This document shows positions 52,051 to 60,790 of a stretch of DNA of 64,000 nt, piece after piece. The stretch is taken from NCBI RefSeq assembly GCF_020531985.1, contig NZ_JAJAVQ010000001.1, forward strand, positions 682,001 through 746,000, written 5' to 3'. The DNA comes from Rheinheimera aquimaris (GTDB taxonomy: Bacteria > Pseudomonadota > Gammaproteobacteria > Enterobacterales > Alteromonadaceae). The position numbers and the translations under genes are program-made. The number at the start of each line of letters is the position of its first letter. The stretch's first letter is position 1. The notes below the pieces were generated by a model. It was not told where the DNA came from, made no database searches, and saw only the letters and a program-made list of their open reading frames with translations.

Positions 52051-53820
52051 CTATTCAATATTATGTTGCTGCAACCACAGCTCCAATAATGTTGCCTGCC
52101 ACAATTTAGAGCCGAACCGTCCGCTGAATTTATCCGGAGCGGCCAGCATTGTATCAATGTAATCCAGGTTAAACAGTTGTCGCTGACGGGCTGCATTCTG
52201 ACTGAACACCTCTTTGGCCAGCTGCAGATACTCACCCTGCATTTTTCTCAGTGCCGGCACCGGAAAATAACCTTTGGGCCGGTCAATAACACTGGCAGGA
52301 ATAACCTCTCTGGCCACCTGTTTTAACAGATATTTACCGCCATCACGTAGTTTCAGCTGATGCGGGATCTTAAACGCCAGCTCAACCAATTCATGGTCCA
52401 GAAACGGTACCCTGGCTTCAAGCCCGAAGGCCATTGTCATGTTATCAACCCGTTTTAACGGGTCATCTACCAGCATGACGGCAGTATCAAGATGCAAGGC
52501 TTTATCGACAGGCAACTGCGCACCACAATTAGCAAAGTACTGCTGGATATAGCTGAAAGAATAGTTACGCAAACAGTATTGCGGCGCCAGCACCTGTGTC
52601 AGCTGCGATTCATCCCAGGAGAAATAAGCTTGCGCATAACGCTGGGCGGCTTCACGTTCAGTTGCTTCTGTCATCGGCGGGTACCAGTGGTAACCGGCGA
52701 ATACCTCATCGGCGCCCTGGCCACTTTGCACCACTTTGACGTGTTGACTTACTGCCTGCGCTAACAGATAAAAGCCGATAACATCGTGGCTGACCATAGG
52801 CTCCGACATAGCGTCAATACAAGGCCGTAAGTGGCTTAGCAGGGTGTCGTGTCTGGCAAAAATTTTGTTGTGCTGTGTATCGTAGTGCCGGGCAATGATA
52901 TCTGAATATTTAAACTCATTGCCCTCCTCATCTGCCACATCGTCAAAGCCAATCGAAAAAGTATGTAATTGTTTCTGCCCAAGCTCGCTTAACATACCAA
53001 CTAATAAAGACGAGTCGAGCCCGCCGGACAATAGCACCCCCACCGGTACATCAGCCTCAAGCCGTCGTTTAGCACTGTCAAATAAGGCGGCTTTCAGCGC
53101 TTGCTGCCAATCAGCCTCGGTGCGTTTGTCACTGTAATCGGTATCGGTATGCAGCTGCCAGTAACAGCCTTGTTTAACGTCCCCGTCAGCACTAACACGC
53201 ATCCAGTGGCCGGGCTGCAGTTTGTAGACATTGGAAAACAACGTATCAGTGCCAACAATAGCGCGAAACGCCATGTACTGATGTACGCCCGCCGGGTTCA
53301 GCTCACGCGGCACCTCTGCACAGCGCAGCAAAGAAGGTAACGTAGAAGAAAACCACAGGCCGTTGCGGTTCTGGTGATAGTACAGTGGCTTGATCCCCAG
53401 GCGGTCGCGGGCAAAGAAAGTACTGTTACTGTCACGGTGCCAGATAGCAAAAGCGAACATACCATTCAAACGCGCCATGCACTGCTCTTGCCACTGCGCA
53501 TAAGCTTTTAAAATCACCTCAGTATCACTGGTAGAAAAAAAACGGTGGCCTAACTGTTCCAACTCAGCGCGCAGCGCTTTGTAATTATAAATACAGCCGT
53601 TAAATACGATACTGAGCCCCAGAGCTGAGTCATGCATAGGCTGAGCGCCGGCAGCCGTTAAATCAATGACTTTCAGCCGCTGATGACCAAAACAGACATT
53701 GCCCTGTGCTGAAACACCCCAGCCATCGGGCCCGCGCGGCGCCAACTTCTCCAACATTTTTTCAACATAAAGCGTTGACGCCTTACCGGCAAAACTGATT
53801 TCTCCTGCTATTCCACACAT
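52051..53820 (-). CDS. Asparagine-synthase-like amidotransferase (TIGR03104, NAGGN type)
   Basis: Start at 53820 (AGAGGAA upstream) gives Met-Cys, so Cys2 becomes the N-terminal nucleophile of the glutaminase domain (MCGIAGEISFAG, RGPDGWG, FNGCIYNYKALR, SDTEVILKAY). The synthetase domain has the PP-loop LLSGGLDSSLLVGML (about residue 270). The 589-residue protein matches, from memory, the family TIGR03104 used with TIGR03103 in N-acetylglutaminylglutamine amide (osmolyte) synthesis. It lies divergent from a RimK-like ligase across 220 bp. It may amidate a glutamyl peptide. The N-acetyltransferase partner is missing, so the product may differ. Confidence 0.85.
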   Translation of the reverse strand: MCGIAGEISFAGKASTLYVEKMLEKLAPRGPDGWGVSAQGNVCFGHQRLKVIDLTAAGAQPMHDSALGLSIVFNGCIYNYKALRAELEQLGHRFFSTSDTEVILKAYAQWQEQCMARLNGMFAFAIWHRDSNSTFFARDRLGIKPLYYHQNRNGLWFSSTLPSLLRCAEVPRELNPAGVHQYMAFRAIVGTDTLFSNVYKLQPGHWMRVSADGDVKQGCYWQLHTDTDYSDKRTEADWQQALKAALFDSAKRRLEADVPVGVLLSGGLDSSLLVGMLSELGQKQLHTFSIGFDDVADEEGNEFKYSDIIARHYDTQHNKIFARHDTLLSHLRPCIDAMSEPMVSHDVIGFYLLAQAVSQHVKVVQSGQGADEVFAGYHWYPPMTEATEREAAQRYAQAYFSWDESQLTQVLAPQYCLRNYSFSYIQQYFANCGAQLPVDKALHLDTAVMLVDDPLKRVDNMTMAFGLEARVPFLDHELVELAFKIPHQLKLRDGGKYLLKQVAREVIPASVIDRPKGYFPVPALRKMQGEYLQLAKEVFSQNAARQRQLFNLDYIDTMLAAPDKFSGRFGSKLWQATLLELWLQQHNIE

Positions 53821-54040
53821 ACCGTTCCTCTTGTCTTCATTTCGCCAGCCGGTATTACTAACCGCTCTGGCGAGCACGATTTTCCGGCACTTCAGACACC
53901 TCCACCAGAGAAGATTACTTATTTACGACCAGACGGTGAGCCTTTAGTTTAGCCCGAATTTGCTTTTCTCACTGAGCTGCTACTATTAGACCCTATGCTA
54001 GACTTAACGTATTTTCAACAAATGACAAGGTTAGACCAGT

Positions 54041-54994
54041 ATGAATATTTGTATTTTATCTACTGACCAGGTCAAGGACGATCACCGCCTGCTGGAAGCA
54101 GCAAAAGCCAGAGGCCATACCGCAGAGTTGTATAACATCCGGGATATCAGTATGGTGCTATCGACTGAAAAGCCAATGATTTACTGGCGTGACAAAAACA
54201 TCACTAAAGCCTTTGATGCCATTATTCCGCGGCTGAATGTCAACTTTACTGACTACGGCACCAATGTATTGCAGCAGTTTATCTGCAGCCAGACCTATGT
54301 CAGCGAATCGCCAGCCGCCCTGCGTCTTGGGCGGGATAAATTAAAGTGTCTGCAGTATCTACTGGCCCGAGGTCTGCCTTTCCCTGCTACCGGCATCGCG
54401 TACAACCCACAGGGTTTTCAGGAACTGGCAAATGTCATAGGTTTGCCAATGATCATTAAACTGATTGAGAGCACTGAAGGCACCGGCATATTTCTGGTGC
54501 ACAGCCTAAAAGAAATGGACAATATTGTTAAAACATTCAGCCAATTAGGCGCTTCGTACATTATTCAGCGTTTTGTTAAAGAAGCATCAGGTACAGACAT
54601 CCGCGCTTTTGTGGTCGGCGGTAAAGTGGTGGCCAGTATGTGTCGCCGCTCGCAAGATGGCGACTTCAGATCAAATGTATCCCTTGGCGGACATTCTGAA
54701 CCTTATCAGCTTAGCGCTGACGAAGAAGAGATGGTGTTATCTGCTACGGCCTCTATCGGTATGAATGTGGCGGGTGTGGACTTTGTGTGCTCAGATCAGG
54801 GGCCTCTGCTACTGGAAATTAATGTGTCGCCCGATTTTACCGGCGAGCAGGGTATCGAAAGTATCACCGGCGTCGATATCGCAGGGGCAATTATTGATTA
54901 TGCCGTATCCCAGGTACATCGTTTTTATGAGCAGCGCTACAGTAGCGCAAAGGTATTAGAATCTCAGCGGGGTATTTTATGTGCCGATGGATAG
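54041..54994 (+). CDS. RimK-like ATP-grasp glutamate ligase
   Basis: The 317-residue ATP-grasp ligase starts MNICILSTDQVKDDHRLLEA with the PRLN segment (AIIPRLNVNFTDYG), the ATP-binding loops LPMIIKLIESTEGTGIFLV and VKEASGTDIRAFVVGG and the metal site LLLEINVSPDFTG. In E. coli RimK adds glutamates to the C-terminus of ribosomal protein S6. Here the gene overlaps the following glutamine amidotransferase by 16 bp and faces the amidotransferase gene. It probably makes a glutamyl tail or a glutamyl peptide. It lacks the GNAT domain of NAGGN synthetase. Confidence 0.9.
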   Translation: MNICILSTDQVKDDHRLLEAAKARGHTAELYNIRDISMVLSTEKPMIYWRDKNITKAFDAIIPRLNVNFTDYGTNVLQQFICSQTYVSESPAALRLGRDKLKCLQYLLARGLPFPATGIAYNPQGFQELANVIGLPMIIKLIESTEGTGIFLVHSLKEMDNIVKTFSQLGASYIIQRFVKEASGTDIRAFVVGGKVVASMCRRSQDGDFRSNVSLGGHSEPYQLSADEEEMVLSATASIGMNVAGVDFVCSDQGPLLLEINVSPDFTGEQGIESITGVDIAGAIIDYAVSQVHRFYEQRYSSAKVLESQRGILCADG

Positions 54995-55809
54995 CCTATA
55001 CCGGTAAACCCATATACCTGGATACACTGGTCACAAAACCGGATCACTCTCTGGTAGTACAAAGCCGCCACAGTCAAATGAACTACACCAAAAACGGGCA
55101 GCTGTTAAGTACTAACGGTGACGGCTTCGGCATTGGCTGGTACGACAAACGCAAAGAGCCCGGATTATTCAAAGATGATCTGCCAGCCTGGCACAACACT
55201 AACCTGAATAATTTATGCCATCAGGTTAAAGCCCATACTTTTATGGCACATATCCGTGCAACGACAACCGGTGATATTCAGCGTGCGAACTGTCATCCTT
55301 TTCGCTACAAAAACTGGCTGTTTCAGCATAACGGCCATGTCAGCCACTTTCCTCAAATCAGGCGAGAGCTGCAACTGAGCATTGCGCCTGATTTGTATCC
55401 GCTGCTGCAGGGCACCACAGACAGCGAAACCTTTTTTTATCTGGCTATTACACTGGGGCTGTTGGACGAGCCCAAAGCCGCAATGCAAAAGATGGTAGAA
55501 AAGGTGCTGCAGGCACTGCTGAAGATCGATCAGGACGGTGTATTAAATTTGTCCTGCGCTATCTCTGACGGTGAAAAGCTGTATACCATCCGCTACTCCC
55601 ATAACGAAGCCCCGATGACACAGTTTGTGTCAACCGACACCACCTGCATGGATGAATTTGCACAGGCCAGACCGCGCATTCCGTCAGGCAGCACGGTCGT
55701 GGTCTCTGAACCGCTGGATAATATCAGCAGCAAATGGCGTAAAATTGCTAATCACTCCTTTACGACAATCAATAACAACAGCGTGCAAAGTGAAACCTTT
55801 TTGCCGTAA
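54979..55809 (+). CDS. Class II glutamine amidotransferase (YafJ/EgtC-like)
   Basis: The 276-residue Ntn-type amidotransferase has Cys2 as nucleophile (MCRWIAYTGKPIYL), the substrate-binding Arg in HIRATTTGDI, the NCHPF and QHNGHVSHF motif and DSETFFYLAI. No second catalytic domain is present, so it is a stand-alone glutaminase like YafJ or the gamma-glutamyl hydrolase EgtC. The start ATG lies within the end of the RimK-like gene (16-bp overlap), so the two are coupled. Together with the divergent TIGR03104-like gene they suggest a glutamyl ligation/hydrolysis or amide system. Confidence 0.88.
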   Translation: MCRWIAYTGKPIYLDTLVTKPDHSLVVQSRHSQMNYTKNGQLLSTNGDGFGIGWYDKRKEPGLFKDDLPAWHNTNLNNLCHQVKAHTFMAHIRATTTGDIQRANCHPFRYKNWLFQHNGHVSHFPQIRRELQLSIAPDLYPLLQGTTDSETFFYLAITLGLLDEPKAAMQKMVEKVLQALLKIDQDGVLNLSCAISDGEKLYTIRYSHNEAPMTQFVSTDTTCMDEFAQARPRIPSGSTVVVSEPLDNISSKWRKIANHSFTTINNNSVQSETFLP

Positions 55810-55888
55810 TCCATACAGCACACTGGCACGGCAGCAGTATTTTGTATCATAATCGCAGGCCAGATTTTCTACTGACAAAGAGTACTGT

Positions 55889-56299
55889 ATGACGATGTTG
55901 CGTTTATTGGTTATCGCCCTGATGGTGTTTACTGTAACAGCTTGTTCGGACAAGCCGGGAGATACCAGACTGAAGCAGTTATTGCAGCAGCAATTTGACG
56001 CCAAATATGAAGGACTGGTTGATATTAGTAATGTAAAAAAGCTGAATGGTTGGTCAGATAACGATAGCCATTATGCTGCAGACGTCTCTTATGACGTCGA
56101 ATTTAAACAATCGTTTAAAGAGTACATGGACAAACAAACCGCAAAACCTGGCAACCCATTGGAGAAAATGGCCAGTGGTATGGCAGCCGGCATGTTGAAA
56201 CTACAGTATGGCGATTTCAAAGCCGGTGATCAGTATCAGGTAAAACAACAGACACTGACACTGCGCAAAACAGACAACGGCTGGGTACTGACTGACTAA
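55889..56299 (+). CDS. Small predicted lipoprotein
   Basis: The 136-residue protein has a lipobox TVTAC (MLRLLVIALMVFTVTACSDK). The mature part has FDAKYEGLVDISNVKKLNGW, VSYDVEFKQSFKEYMDK and a closing LTLRKTDNGWVLTD, a pattern of small envelope lipoproteins. I recognise no family. The ribosome site AAAGAG is modest. It follows the glutamine amidotransferase gene by 79 bp and may be a separate unit. Confidence 0.78.
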   Translation: MTMLRLLVIALMVFTVTACSDKPGDTRLKQLLQQQFDAKYEGLVDISNVKKLNGWSDNDSHYAADVSYDVEFKQSFKEYMDKQTAKPGNPLEKMASGMAAGMLKLQYGDFKAGDQYQVKQQTLTLRKTDNGWVLTD

Positions 56300-56311
56300 G
56301 TTAACACAATC

Positions 56312-56343
56312 AAAGAACCGGTTACCAAAGTGACCGGTTCTTT
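56312..56343. terminator. Bidirectional terminator between two lipoprotein genes
   Basis: AAAGAACCGGTTAC (56312-56325) and GTGACCGGTTCTTT (56330-56343) form a 14-bp stem (one G-T pair) with loop CAAA. It serves the plus-strand lipoprotein gene and the convergent OmpA-like gene. Confidence 0.85.
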
Positions 56344-56356
56344 AGCTGTATCAATA

Positions 56357-56878
56357 TCAAAACGCCAGCACAAGCTCCACCCGACGGTTTGCTGCTCTGC
56401 CCTGCGCAGTTTTATTATCCGCCACCGGCTCTGCCGGGCCCCGTCCTTCTGCCGTTACCCGCTCAGCTGTTAAACCCTGCTGCAGTAAAAATGCTTTTAC
56501 CTGTTCAGCCCGCTGCTGTGACAAGGTGTTGTTATACGCCAACTTGCCTGAACTATCGGTATGGCCGACTACCGTCAACTTCTGGTATTCAATATGTTCC
56601 AGAGATTCAACCACGCTACTGAGCACACTTTGTTGCTCGTCGCTTATTCTGGCGCCATCGTGCGAGAACGCGGTAATGCCGGGAAAAGCAACCTTTATGC
56701 TGCCATCAGCCAGTTCAGACGTCTGTGCAGTGGTGCGCTGCTGTAGCCGGGCCAGAAATAAAGACTGCGGCCTGGCAACGTCTGCTTTCACCATGTCGGC
56801 TTTATTGCCTGAGGTGCTGGCACAACCGGTATATAAAAATGTTAATAATGCAACTGACAGAAACAATACTGCGCGCAA
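56357..56878 (-). CDS. OmpA-family peptidoglycan-binding lipoprotein
   Basis: I place the start at TTG 56878, with GGGAG about 8 bp upstream and a signal peptide directly after (MRAVLFLSVALLTFLYTGC). The longer frame to 56917 adds a poor N-terminus. The lipobox is LYTGC. The 173-residue product ends in an OmpA domain (about 70-173): HIEYQKLTVVGHTDSSGKLAYN, NNTLSQQRAEQVKAFLLQQG and AANRRVELVLAF. The peptidoglycan-binding Asp and Arg are kept. It likely ties the outer membrane to the wall. Confidence 0.88.
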   Translation of the reverse strand: MRAVLFLSVALLTFLYTGCASTSGNKADMVKADVARPQSLFLARLQQRTTAQTSELADGSIKVAFPGITAFSHDGARISDEQQSVLSSVVESLEHIEYQKLTVVGHTDSSGKLAYNNTLSQQRAEQVKAFLLQQGLTAERVTAEGRGPAEPVADNKTAQGRAANRRVELVLAF

Positions 56879-57254
56879 ATCGAATACTCCCAAAGTTAGT
56901 AGTAAATATTGGCGCACACTTTAATCTTTTCGCAGTAGCAAATAAACACCAAAATTTAACAGTAAGTAAATATATTTAATCAAATTTAAACCGAAGCAAT
57001 AACACTGCCATGTAGTGTGCATTCATTATCAGTAGTATCCGCACAGTTTTATAGGATTGCACTTTGGCGTCAGATACTCTATGGTGCAGCCATGCCAAAC
57101 CAAAAATTCTTTGCGCTCACCACCACGGTGACCGGCCAGCATTACACCGCTATCGCCTTCCATTCCTAGGCCGGTTTTGCCCTGCGCGAAACCGGCCTGA
57201 CACTTTTTCGTTAAACCATTTTGTTCATTTTTGCTTCTGTAATGCGGAGCCATA
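56879..57254. other. Intergenic region with orphan hairpin
   Basis: The 376-bp stretch has an AT-rich half (56925-57000) and a GC-normal half. An orphan terminator-like hairpin is at 57168-57198. A 74-codon minus-strand frame (57029-57253) with four Cys has no ribosome site, so it is not called. A small RNA ending at the hairpin is possible. Confidence 0.4.
57168..57198 (+). terminator. Orphan terminator-like hairpin
   Basis: AGGCCGGTTT (57168-57177) and AAACCGGCCT (57189-57198) form a perfect 10-bp stem, loop 11 nt, followed by GACACTTTTT. No gene ends just before it on the plus strand, so it may end an unseen small RNA or a read-through transcript. Confidence 0.4.
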
Positions 57255-57677
57255 ATGTATTTCTGTTATCCCAGAGCGTCACATAACACTATCGCCAGCG
57301 TCGTTGCAGCGTTGGCCTGTCAGCAATTTTTGCCGTTTACAGCTTTGCAACTGAACCACATTGTGCATTCACTGGCGGACTATCGTCGTCAGAGCAAATT
57401 CAACTGCGACAGCAGTGCAATCCGGTTAGGCAGCTCAGTTGAACTGAAAAATCTGGATACTAACGAGCGGGGCTGGCTGCAGCTGGTGACACCGTCGCAA
57501 GCGAGCTATCGTCGAAACCGCATTTCAATACTCTCGCCGCTTGGCGCCGACCTGCTGGGTAAAACGATTGATCATGATGTTCAGTTAAGGCTGTTACGTC
57601 ATCAACTTAACCTGCGTGTACTTACTGTGATGAGTATTACGCCAAATAAGATAAGGAGCACTAATGAAAACCCCTGA
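57255..57677 (+). CDS. Rnk-like protein, first of a pair (GreA/GreB C-terminal domain)
   Basis: The 140-residue protein has GGAG 6-7 bp upstream. The C-terminal half matches the GreA/GreB C-terminal FKBP-like fold of Rnk: SSAIRLGSSVELKNLDTNER, LQLVTPSQASYRRNRISILSPLGADLLGKTI. The N-terminal part differs from classical Rnk, with a short helical segment (VVAALACQQFLPFTALQLN). Such proteins bind RNA polymerase in its secondary channel. It overlaps the second Rnk gene by 14 bp. Confidence 0.8.
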   Translation: MYFCYPRASHNTIASVVAALACQQFLPFTALQLNHIVHSLADYRRQSKFNCDSSAIRLGSSVELKNLDTNERGWLQLVTPSQASYRRNRISILSPLGADLLGKTIDHDVQLRLLRHQLNLRVLTVMSITPNKIRSTNENP

Positions 57678-58068
57678 CATCACGCTTTCCACCACTGATT
57701 TTGACAGGCTGGATAATTTGCTGGCCAGTCTGGGCCAGGACACTGTTGGCTACGACACATTAAGCCAGGAGTTGCAGCGCGCAACTATTGTACCGCCGCA
57801 ACAGCTACCGGCAGACGTCGTTAGTATGAATTCGACTGTACGCTTTAGCCTTGCTAATGGTAAGTCCAGTACCCTGACACTGGTATACCCCAAAGATGCA
57901 GCCCCAAGTGGCGACAAAATCTCGATACTGGCGCCGGTAGGCAGTGCTTTGCTCGGGCTGAAATGCGGTGACAGCATCAATTGGCCACTACCTGGCGGCG
58001 AAATGTCGGTGATAACCGTTGACGAAGTTATCTACCAGCCTGAACGTGCAGGTGCCTACCACCGCTGA
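57664..58068 (+). CDS. rnk: Regulator of nucleoside diphosphate kinase (Rnk)
   Basis: The 134-residue protein has the N-terminal coiled segment DRLDNLLASLGQDTVGYDTLSQELQRA and the GreA/GreB-like C-terminal domain (VVSMNSTVRFSLANGKSSTL, LVYPKDAAPSGDKISILAPVGSALLGLKCGD, then ending YQPERAGAYHR), as in E. coli Rnk (136). Rnk acts on RNA polymerase. Its ATG lies inside the preceding Rnk-like gene (14-bp overlap), so the pair is expressed together. A hairpin (58085-58110) follows. Confidence 0.88.
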   Translation: MKTPDITLSTTDFDRLDNLLASLGQDTVGYDTLSQELQRATIVPPQQLPADVVSMNSTVRFSLANGKSSTLTLVYPKDAAPSGDKISILAPVGSALLGLKCGDSINWPLPGGEMSVITVDEVIYQPERAGAYHR

Positions 58069-58084
58069 GCGTTCTTAACAGCCC

Positions 58085-58110
58085 TGCCCGGCCACTCTCT
58101 GAGCCGGGCA
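58085..58110 (+). terminator. Hairpin after the Rnk pair
   Basis: TGCCCGGC (58085-58092) pairs with GCCGGGCA (58103-58110), loop of 10 nt. TAGCCGGTTTATG follows, so the T-run is weak. It lies 17 bp past the stop. Confidence 0.5.
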
Positions 58111-58204
58111 TAGCCGGTTTATGTTCGACAAAAATGCTGCTTCGCGAAATGCTTATTCTGCTATAGAATGCGCCACCGAAATCCAGCCTGAAGTGCTGTT
58201 AGTT

Positions 58205-58951
58205 ATGCAGTCTTCCAATGCGTTATACACTGATCTCTCCACTTATTACGACCTGATGTGCTGTGATATCGACTATTACGCGCAAAGCCAGGCTGTGCAC
58301 CGGCTGCACCAACTGCTGGGCAACGCTGGCCGGAATAATCTGGATCTGGCGTGCGGAACGGGCCCGCATATCTATCATTTTCTAAGCTTGGGCTACCAAT
58401 GCACAGGAATTGACCTGAACCAGCCAATGCTGACACTGGCTCAGGCCCGCTGCCCGCAAGCGCGTTTTGTGCTGCAGAACATGTGCAATTTCACACTGGA
58501 CCAACCAGCGGATCTTATTACCTGCTTTTTGTATTCCATTCATTATAATTCCGGCATAACGCAGCTACAGCAGTGCATCAGCAGCGTATTTAATGCGTTA
58601 ACAGCTGGCGGCATGTTCTGCTTTAATGCGGTGGATAAAGATAAAATCTGTAACAACAGTATGGTGCGCCACAGCACTCATCACCTGGACAGCCAGTTTG
58701 TGTTTGAGTCGGGCTGGCACTATGCAGGTACTGGTGAGCAGCAATCTTTAAAACTACGCATTGCTAAAATCAACAACGCCGCCACTGAACTGTGGCACGA
58801 CGAACATCCAATGGTAGCTGTCAGTTTTGCAGAATTACAAGCGTTACTAAGCCCGTTGTTTGAAGTGCATATTCTGGCACATCAGTACGACAACATAGTG
58901 CCATGGGATCAGGTATCAGGTAACGCACTGTTCGTTTGTATTAAACGCTGA
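58205..58951 (+). CDS. SAM-dependent methyltransferase (class I)
   Basis: The frame is open from ATG 58121, but the fold starts at about 58205 (MQSSNALYTDLSTYYDLMCCD), and I prefer that ATG although no ribosome site is clear at either. The 248-residue protein shows motif I LDLACGTGPHIYHFLSLG, then TGIDLNQPMLTLAQARCPQA and the late ITCFLYSIHYNSG. It is close to small-molecule methyltransferases that work on metabolites. The substrate is unknown. A strong bidirectional terminator follows. Confidence 0.82.
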   Translation: MQSSNALYTDLSTYYDLMCCDIDYYAQSQAVHRLHQLLGNAGRNNLDLACGTGPHIYHFLSLGYQCTGIDLNQPMLTLAQARCPQARFVLQNMCNFTLDQPADLITCFLYSIHYNSGITQLQQCISSVFNALTAGGMFCFNAVDKDKICNNSMVRHSTHHLDSQFVFESGWHYAGTGEQQSLKLRIAKINNAATELWHDEHPMVAVSFAELQALLSPLFEVHILAHQYDNIVPWDQVSGNALFVCIKR

Positions 58952-58952
58952 T

Positions 58953-58984
58953 AATACCGGCACCGCCGCAGCGGTGCCGGTATT
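58953..58984. terminator. Bidirectional terminator between methyltransferase and chemoreceptor
   Basis: AATACCGGCACCGC (58953-58966) pairs perfectly with GCGGTGCCGGTATT (58971-58984), loop CGCA. It sits between the plus-strand methyltransferase gene and the minus-strand chemoreceptor gene. Confidence 0.85.
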
Positions 58985-58986
58985 CG

Positions 58987-60609
58987 TTACAAGCGGAATT
59001 TACTAATCAGACTATTCAGTTGCTCAGCCAACCTTGCCAGCTCTGCACTTGATGCCTGCGTTTCATTGGCACCGGCCGCGGTTTGCACAGCCAGGTCGCG
59101 AATATTTACCAGGTTGCGGTCAACGTCTCTCGCCACGGTAGCCTGCTGCTCTGCCGCACTGGCGATAGTCAGGTTCTGGTTATTTATCTGCGATATCGCC
59201 TCTGCAATCAGTTGCAAGGCCTCGCCGGCCTGATGCGCCACCTGCAAGGTTTCTGCGGCTCTTGCACTGCTGCTGCTCATAGCACTTACTGTGGTGGCCG
59301 TTTCAGCGTCAATCGCCCCCATCATACGTTCTATTTCTTTAGTAGATTCCTGGGTCCGGTGCGCCAGCGCCCTGACCTCATCCGCTACTACCGCAAAGCC
59401 ACGGCCGCTGTCTCCGGCTCTGGCGGCTTCGATAGCGGCATTTAAAGCCAGCAGGTTAGTCTGATCAGCAATAGCGCGGATAACATCCAGCACCGAGGCA
59501 ATATCACGGATCCGCGTTGCCAGATTACCGACGCTGTTACCGGTATGCTGCAGCTCAGTTTCCAAATCACGGATATTCTTAATGGTATGTTCTACCTGGT
59601 TCTTACCCAGACGGGTTTTCTCATCAGCCAGCTCAGAGTCGCGTGATGTGGTAACGGCGCTCCGGGCAACCTCTTCAATCGCTGTTGTTAGCTCAGTCAC
59701 AGCGGTAGCGGCCTGGTCCAGCTCGTCACTTTGCTGATGCATGGTCTGAGTAGACTGCTCGGTTACCACGCTCAGCTCTTCTGACGTGGCTGCCAATTGC
59801 GATGATGATTTATTAATTTCATCAAGTGTCTGGCGCAGCTGCTGCTGCATCTGTGCCATAGCTCTGACCAGATCACCGGCTTCATCCGGCTCATCATCAT
59901 GAATAGCTGCGGTTAAATCAGCTGACGCAATACGCTGCGAAACCGTAACCGCATTGCGCATTGGAACAATCAAACTGCGGCTGAATAACCAGGCCAAAAC
60001 GGCACCAAACAAGGTGGCGATAACAATCACCACTGTGGTAACCATTTTACCTTGCTTCACACTGTGATGAGCGGCATCTGCCGCAGTATCTGCAGTGCTT
60101 TTTTGGTATTCGAACATCTGCGTCAGTGCATTATTAAATTCAACCGACGCCTGGCTAAAGCTTTGCCGGGCAAAAGCTTCAGCTTCATCCTGCTTGCCAC
60201 TGTCAATCAGCTGCAGTAACTGCTTATGCAACTGGTCATAATGCTTACGCGCCCGGTCTACATTTTCAAACACCGCCCGGCCTTGCGGCGTTTTATGAAA
60301 CTCAGCCAGCTTACGCTCGGTTTCATCATAACTGCTTAACAGGTTATTCATTTGCGTGCGGTTATTTTCCCGCGCCTCTGCGGTATGCGCATTTAGCATA
60401 CCCAGGGTATAAATACGTATCAGCAGAAAATCCCGGTTTAGCTCGCCTGCCAGTATTGATGCCGGTAAACGCCGCTCTGCAATGTTGTCAAAATGCCGCT
60501 CTGTCTCGTTAAGGCTCAGTATGGCCATTACCCCAACAAACAGCGTAGCTAGGCCCATCAGCACGAAAGCGATGGATAATCGTTTGGTAATACGTATTTT
60601 TCTTAGCAT
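58987..60609 (-). CDS. Methyl-accepting chemotaxis protein
   Basis: From the ATG at 60609 ([20 protein letters not shown]) it has 540 residues. A first membrane helix (13-35), a periplasmic four-helix-bundle sensor (MCP_4HB-like, 36-190), a second helix (about 193-215), HAMP (about 215-270) and a signalling domain with the hairpin tip [29 protein letters not shown] make it a standard chemoreceptor. The C-terminus ends SKFRL and lacks a NWETF-type CheR/CheB tether. The ligand is unknown. No che genes are near, as is usual for scattered receptors. Confidence 0.94.
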   Translation of the reverse strand: MLRKIRITKRLSIAFVLMGLATLFVGVMAILSLNETERHFDNIAERRLPASILAGELNRDFLLIRIYTLGMLNAHTAEARENNRTQMNNLLSSYDETERKLAEFHKTPQGRAVFENVDRARKHYDQLHKQLLQLIDSGKQDEAEAFARQSFSQASVEFNNALTQMFEYQKSTADTAADAAHHSVKQGKMVTTVVIVIATLFGAVLAWLFSRSLIVPMRNAVTVSQRIASADLTAAIHDDEPDEAGDLVRAMAQMQQQLRQTLDEINKSSSQLAATSEELSVVTEQSTQTMHQQSDELDQAATAVTELTTAIEEVARSAVTTSRDSELADEKTRLGKNQVEHTIKNIRDLETELQHTGNSVGNLATRIRDIASVLDVIRAIADQTNLLALNAAIEAARAGDSGRGFAVVADEVRALAHRTQESTKEIERMMGAIDAETATTVSAMSSSSARAAETLQVAHQAGEALQLIAEAISQINNQNLTIASAAEQQATVARDVDRNLVNIRDLAVQTAAGANETQASSAELARLAEQLNSLISKFRL

Positions 60610-60790
60610 GGTATGACATCTCAATACGGCTGATGTGGCAGGTTTAGCTGTCTTTGTCAGTAAAAGCGACCTGACATGGCTACAGCTGAATATTTATACC
60701 AGCTCATATTAGAGTAATATTTCGCAAACTGCCAACTGCATGACTTTTAACGTAAACTGACAACCTTTAGTTTCAGGCGGGCATACCAGT

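Noticed and set aside
57029-57253. 74-codon Cys-containing minus-strand frame
   Set aside because: It has no ribosome site or signal peptide, and its sequence includes a strong hairpin; it could be real but is not supported.
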